From CAZJOD01 sp964547525 (GTDB lineage Bacteria > Bacillota > Clostridia > JAAYHZ01), in assembly GCA_964547525.1 (NCBI GenBank), contig CAZJOD010000143.1, forward strand, positions 1 to 9,435: a DNA stretch of 9,435 nt, read 5' to 3'. Under the pieces are notes generated by a model. That model ran no database searches. It worked only from the letters and a program-made list of their open reading frames with translations, and was not told the origin of the DNA. This document shows positions 7,494-9,435 of the stretch, one piece after another (the stretch's first letter is position 1; every line of letters begins with the position of its first letter). Both the position numbers and the translations under genes were made by a program.

Positions 7494-7769
7494 TCAATTT
7501 TTCTCCTCGACACATAGAAGCCCTTCTTTTATAAGTTGATCAAGAAAAATATAAAAATCTTTCTTAATTTTGTTGCTATCTTCATTATACATCTCTTGAA
7601 GCATATTAATAACTTTTTCCGGTTCATTGACAGTATTAAAAAAAGATAGAATATTTACGGCTATATCGTCAAGAACATATGTATTTCCAGTCTCACTATC
7701 AAAAAAAACGCTGCCATCATCATTACCGAGTGATATCTCCTCTAAAGCTTCTCTTTTTTTTAACTTCAT
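7494..7769 (-). CDS. PqqD-like RiPP recognition protein
   Basis: This 91-residue protein has the PqqD fold signature: an N-terminal beta part GSVFFDSETGNTYVLDD (19-35), then AVNILSFFN (37-45), a helix around VINMLQEMY (53-61) and a final amphipathic FLDQLIKEGLL (75-85). Such domains act as RiPP recognition elements that grip the leader peptide and present it to the maturase. The gene lies between precursor and radical SAM enzyme, the usual order. Its ATG overlaps the precursor stop by one base (TAATG), and the site ahead of it (TTAGAG) is weak, so translation is probably coupled to that of the precursor. It ends 2 bases before the radical SAM ATG. A stand-alone form of about 90 residues is normal for the family. 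Confidence 0.88.
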   Translation of the reverse strand: MKLKKREALEEISLGNDDGSVFFDSETGNTYVLDDIAVNILSFFNTVNEPEKVINMLQEMYNEDSNKIKKDFYIFLDQLIKEGLLCVEEKN

Positions 7770-7924
7770 TATTTAGCTCTAATCCATATTACTTCACATG
7801 TAGAATAGCTGGAACACGCTCCTGCATAAATCAACTTTTTTAGTTCTTCGGATGTGACCACTTCCATACTTGGCATATGCCAATCCTTTTTTGTTACTTG
7901 TTTTTCGATACAATTTTGTTCCAT
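7769..7924 (-). CDS. RiPP precursor peptide (51 residues)
   Basis: This short gene reads MEQNCIEKQVTKKDWHMPSM, then EVVTSEELKKLIYAG, then ACSSYSTCEVIWIRAK. A strong AGAAGGGAG site lies 7 bases upstream, and the stop overlaps the PqqD-like start. The charged first half looks like a leader. W15-H-M-P18 resembles the aromatic-x-x-Pro element that PqqD-like domains bind in lasso leaders, and SEELKKLI is a typical helical leader segment. The C-terminal part has Cys37, Cys43, Tyr40 and Trp47 and a run of Ser/Thr (38, 39, 41, 42), all plausible targets for the maturase and the kinase. A34-G-A36 just before Cys37 fits the Ala-x-Ala rule of signal peptidases, so cleavage there would give a 15-residue core. 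The regulator, maturase and kinase genes on both sides make the assignment strong. I do not recognise a named precursor family, and the modification sites are inferred. Confidence 0.85.
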   Translation of the reverse strand: MEQNCIEKQVTKKDWHMPSMEVVTSEELKKLIYAGACSSYSTCEVIWIRAK

Positions 7925-7931
7925 AATTTTT

Positions 7932-7940
7932 CTCCCTTCT
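7932..7940 (-). promoter_or_regulatory. Strong ribosome binding site of the precursor gene
   Basis: AGAAGGGAG ends 7 bases before the ATG at 7924, inside the 19-base gap after the regulator gene. It is one of the best sites in the operon, which fits the need for more precursor than enzyme, and it settles the start of a gene short enough to be overlooked. Confidence 0.7.
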
Positions 7941-7943
7941 CAA

Positions 7944-9002
7944 TTATGATATTATTTTTTTCAATAGCTTAGTTGCCAAATCCATAAGCGTATCGTGTTT
8001 TAAGCTATAATAAATACGTTTTCCTTCGTTTCTTCTATTTACAATACCTGCTGAACATAATATATCAAGATGATGTGATAATGATGATAAAGGTAATCCA
8101 AGCTGCTCGCTAATCTCGCTGGCATATAGCTCTTTTCTCTTTATAACTTCTATTATACCCAATCTTGTATTATCGGTAAAAGATTTAAAAAACAAGGTTT
8201 CATCCATTTTAATTTCATCAATCACTTTTAAACCTTTTTCAAATTCATATCCAAGGTATACATTAAGCATTCGATTTGTGGACTTGAATTGTATTGTATA
8301 TGGTGAGAATATTGTAACTATAAAAGTAACCTTTTCATAATTTGAATCTACCAATTTATCGTAAACATTGCTCTTACTTTTTATAATATCCTCTCCATGT
8401 TTTTCAAAATTGTCTTTTACAATTTTATAATATCTATTTAATAACTCTTTATTAATGTTATATTCTCTTTCGACTTCTTTAGCAATACTTCTTAAAGCAT
8501 TATTTAATTCATTAATAATTACACCCGGATTTTCTACAAACGTCATAAAGTCCCATTTTGCTTCAGGTGACATATTTATACCATTTAAAAATTCTCTTAA
8601 TTGAAACTTATTTTGTATTAAAAACTCATAAAATATATTTGAAAAATTATTTTTTATATCATAATGTGATAAAAGTGCAATTGACATTTTATCAAGGTCA
8701 TATATTACAAATTTATCTAATAATTCATCTATGGAAGTTGCATTCATTATATCAACTGTAAACAGATTGGTAAAAAAAGATCCATTATCTCCCGGATCAA
8801 AAAACAAACTAATACCTCGATTATTTTTTTTTATAAAAGAATAAATTCTCGAATAAGCTTCTTTTATATTATGATCAATACTTATATCCAAACCTGAATA
8901 AGCATCTTCAATATTCTCAAAGCGTGTAGAAAGACTTAAAATTGCTAAGAAATCACAAACAATTCCTTTCTCAGGCTCGAATAAAAATTTTTTATTTACC
9001 AT
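7944..9002 (-). CDS. ArsR-type winged-helix transcriptional regulator with long N-terminal domain
   Basis: This 352-residue protein carries an ArsR-like helix-turn-helix at its C-terminus (about 273-346). TDNTRLGIIEVI is followed by ELYASEISEQLGLPLSSLSH, HLDILCSAGIV (311-321) and a wing NRRNEGKRIYYSL. The CVC metal site that ArsR-type metal sensors have in the equivalent ELCVCDL helix is replaced by YAS, so metals are probably not the signal. Residues 1-270 are a large helical region of unknown function, perhaps for ligand or peptide sensing; ArsR proteins are normally about 100 residues long. It is the first gene of the peptide operon, 19 bases ahead of the precursor, and a dyad lies between its promoter and start, so autoregulation is likely. 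AAGGAAGG, 8 bases upstream, supports the start. Whether it represses or activates cannot be seen. Confidence 0.85.
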   Translation of the reverse strand: MVNKKFLFEPEKGIVCDFLAILSLSTRFENIEDAYSGLDISIDHNIKEAYSRIYSFIKKNNRGISLFFDPGDNGSFFTNLFTVDIMNATSIDELLDKFVIYDLDKMSIALLSHYDIKNNFSNIFYEFLIQNKFQLREFLNGINMSPEAKWDFMTFVENPGVIINELNNALRSIAKEVEREYNINKELLNRYYKIVKDNFEKHGEDIIKSKSNVYDKLVDSNYEKVTFIVTIFSPYTIQFKSTNRMLNVYLGYEFEKGLKVIDEIKMDETLFFKSFTDNTRLGIIEVIKRKELYASEISEQLGLPLSSLSHHLDILCSAGIVNRRNEGKRIYYSLKHDTLMDLATKLLKKIIS

Positions 9003-9100
9003 CTATAATACCTTCCTTGCATAAATTTTGTTTATATTTAATCAATTACTTTCCTTTCTTAAAATAGTGGAAATTTACTTTTTATAAATTTTATTTCATG

Positions 9101-9112
9101 TTGAATTTTCAA
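9101..9112. promoter_or_regulatory. Candidate operator (TTGAA/TTCAA dyad)
   Basis: TTGAATTTTCAA is a perfect 5-bp inverted repeat with a 2-base centre. It lies 12 bases downstream of the -10 box of the operon promoter, around +5 to +16 of the expected transcript, where a bound repressor would block initiation. It is a natural candidate for the binding site of the ArsR-type protein encoded next. A 12-bp AT-rich dyad can also arise by chance. Confidence 0.4.
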
Positions 9113-9123
9113 GTTCTAGTATA

Positions 9124-9153
9124 ATTTTACCACACAGAATATTATTTTTACAA
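9124..9153 (-). promoter_or_regulatory. Promoter of the RiPP operon
   Basis: On the minus strand TTGTAA (9153-9148) and TAAAAT (9129-9124) are 18 bases apart. The -10 is preceded by TGG, giving an extended TGn-TAAAAT element. Transcription would begin near 9117, leaving a leader of roughly 115 bases before the ATG at 9002. No other good promoter is seen up to 5187, so it probably drives all seven genes. Confidence 0.55.
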
Positions 9154-9156
9154 CAC

Positions 9157-9170
9157 TTTTTTTAAAAAAA
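9157..9170. promoter_or_regulatory. A/T tract upstream of the operon promoter (UP-element-like)
   Basis: Seven T followed by seven A form a 14-bp palindromic tract directly upstream of the -35 box, at the place where UP elements contact the RNA polymerase alpha subunits. It may raise promoter strength or bend the DNA. In such AT-rich DNA it could also be chance. Confidence 0.35.
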
Positions 9171-9179
9171 TTATGTTAA

Positions 9180-9334
9180 GCCGACAAAACAATATACAAT
9201 CGTTTTGAGTTAAGACAACGAACATTAAACCGGAGTACCATATGCTGCAACATCGAAAACCAAACCAAATCGATTGATTCCAAATCCGGTTCGAAGTAAG
9301 CGAATTATTACAGTAAAATCATATTAAAATTTAA
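9180..9334. other. Intergenic right flank, no gene identified
   Basis: This stretch is visibly richer in GC than the operon. It is open in one frame on each strand for about 40 codons, but with no start codon plus ribosome binding site and no recognisable protein. I see no tRNA; the GGTTCGAA at 9287-9294 recalls a T-loop but lacks a matching acceptor stem. It is likely the spacer between the operon promoter and the terminator of a gene beyond the window. Confidence 0.4.
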
Positions 9335-9366
9335 AAGTGGCTATATATAATAATATACAGCCACTT
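9335..9366 (-). terminator. Hairpin terminator of a gene beyond the right edge
   Basis: AAGTGGCT (9335-9342) and AGCCACTT (9359-9366) form a perfect 8-bp stem. After one mismatch the pairing continues with five A-T pairs, leaving a 4-base loop. On the minus strand the stem runs into TTTTAAATTTTAA, and on the plus strand into AATTATTTAAAATATTTTT, so it may work in both directions. The minus-strand T run is closer and favours termination of a gene to the right of the window, insulating the peptide operon. Confidence 0.6.
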
Positions 9367-9435
9367 AATTATTTAAAATATTTTTATGTGTTTTTTACTG
9401 CTTCTTGACTTCTGAATTTCTTCAAATCCGATCCG

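Noticed and set aside
8558..8761. 67-codon plus-strand reading frame
   Set aside because: It is antisense to the regulator gene, with no ribosome binding site and Leu/Tyr/His-rich sequence without pattern.
3630..9002. Lasso-peptide cluster
   Set aside because: The kinase and nucleotidyltransferase pair suggests it, but no asparagine-synthetase-like cyclase or transglutaminase-like protease is present. The precursor core starts with Ala or Cys and has no Asp or Glu positioned for a usual 7- to 9-residue ring except Glu44, and a radical SAM/SPASM enzyme is present instead.
9285..9300. GGTTCGAA recalling a tRNA T-loop
   Set aside because: No acceptor, D or anticodon arms of the right spacing could be found around it on either strand.
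1..9435. CRISPR array or intact insertion sequence
   Set aside because: No regularly spaced repeats and no transposase gene with terminal inverted repeats were seen on either strand.

Overview
The window is very AT-rich. Its genes use Gram-positive style ribosome binding sites (AAAGGAGGT, AGAAGGGAG), and two of them start with lipoprotein-type signal peptides. This points to a low-GC Firmicute, most likely one of the Clostridia; I cannot name the genus. Every confident gene lies on the minus strand, so transcription runs from right to left.

The right two thirds hold a compact operon for a ribosomally made, post-translationally modified peptide (RiPP). In transcription order it encodes an ArsR-type winged-helix regulator (9002-7944), a 51-residue precursor peptide (7924-7769), a PqqD-like leader-binding protein (7769-7494), a radical SAM/SPASM maturase (7491-6472), an HPr-kinase-like protein (6447-5632), a signal-peptidase-like S26 protein without a membrane anchor (5642-5187) and a nucleotidyltransferase-family protein (5165-3630). 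Gaps between genes are 24 bases or less, and two junctions overlap (1 nt and 11 nt). One sigma-A-type promoter with an A/T tract upstream and a TTGAA/TTCAA dyad near the start point precedes the regulator gene.

The likely working order is as follows. The PqqD-like protein holds the leader through its W-x-x-P segment, and the SPASM enzyme installs a cross-link in the Cys/Trp-containing C-terminus. The kinase and nucleotidyltransferase homologues may add phosphate or nucleotide groups, and the S26 protein may release the core at an Ala-Gly-Ala/Cys site. The kinase and nucleotidyltransferase pairing is familiar from Bacillales lasso-peptide clusters, where the kinase phosphorylates the peptide. 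Here the lasso cyclase is absent and a radical SAM enzyme stands in its place. This combination is the most interesting content of the window. No exporter and no immunity gene are visible.

The left third carries two tandem genes for divergent extracellular solute-binding lipoproteins (3482-1848 and 1792-302). They have their own probable promoter, which overlaps a perfect 7-bp inverted repeat, and no permease or ATPase gene follows in the window. They may belong to the peptide system or simply sit beside it.

Both edges (about 120-301 and 9180-9330) look richer in GC than the cluster. The left edge holds a 40-codon plus-strand reading frame that looks like a gene remnant. The right edge ends in a hairpin that probably terminates a gene beyond the window.
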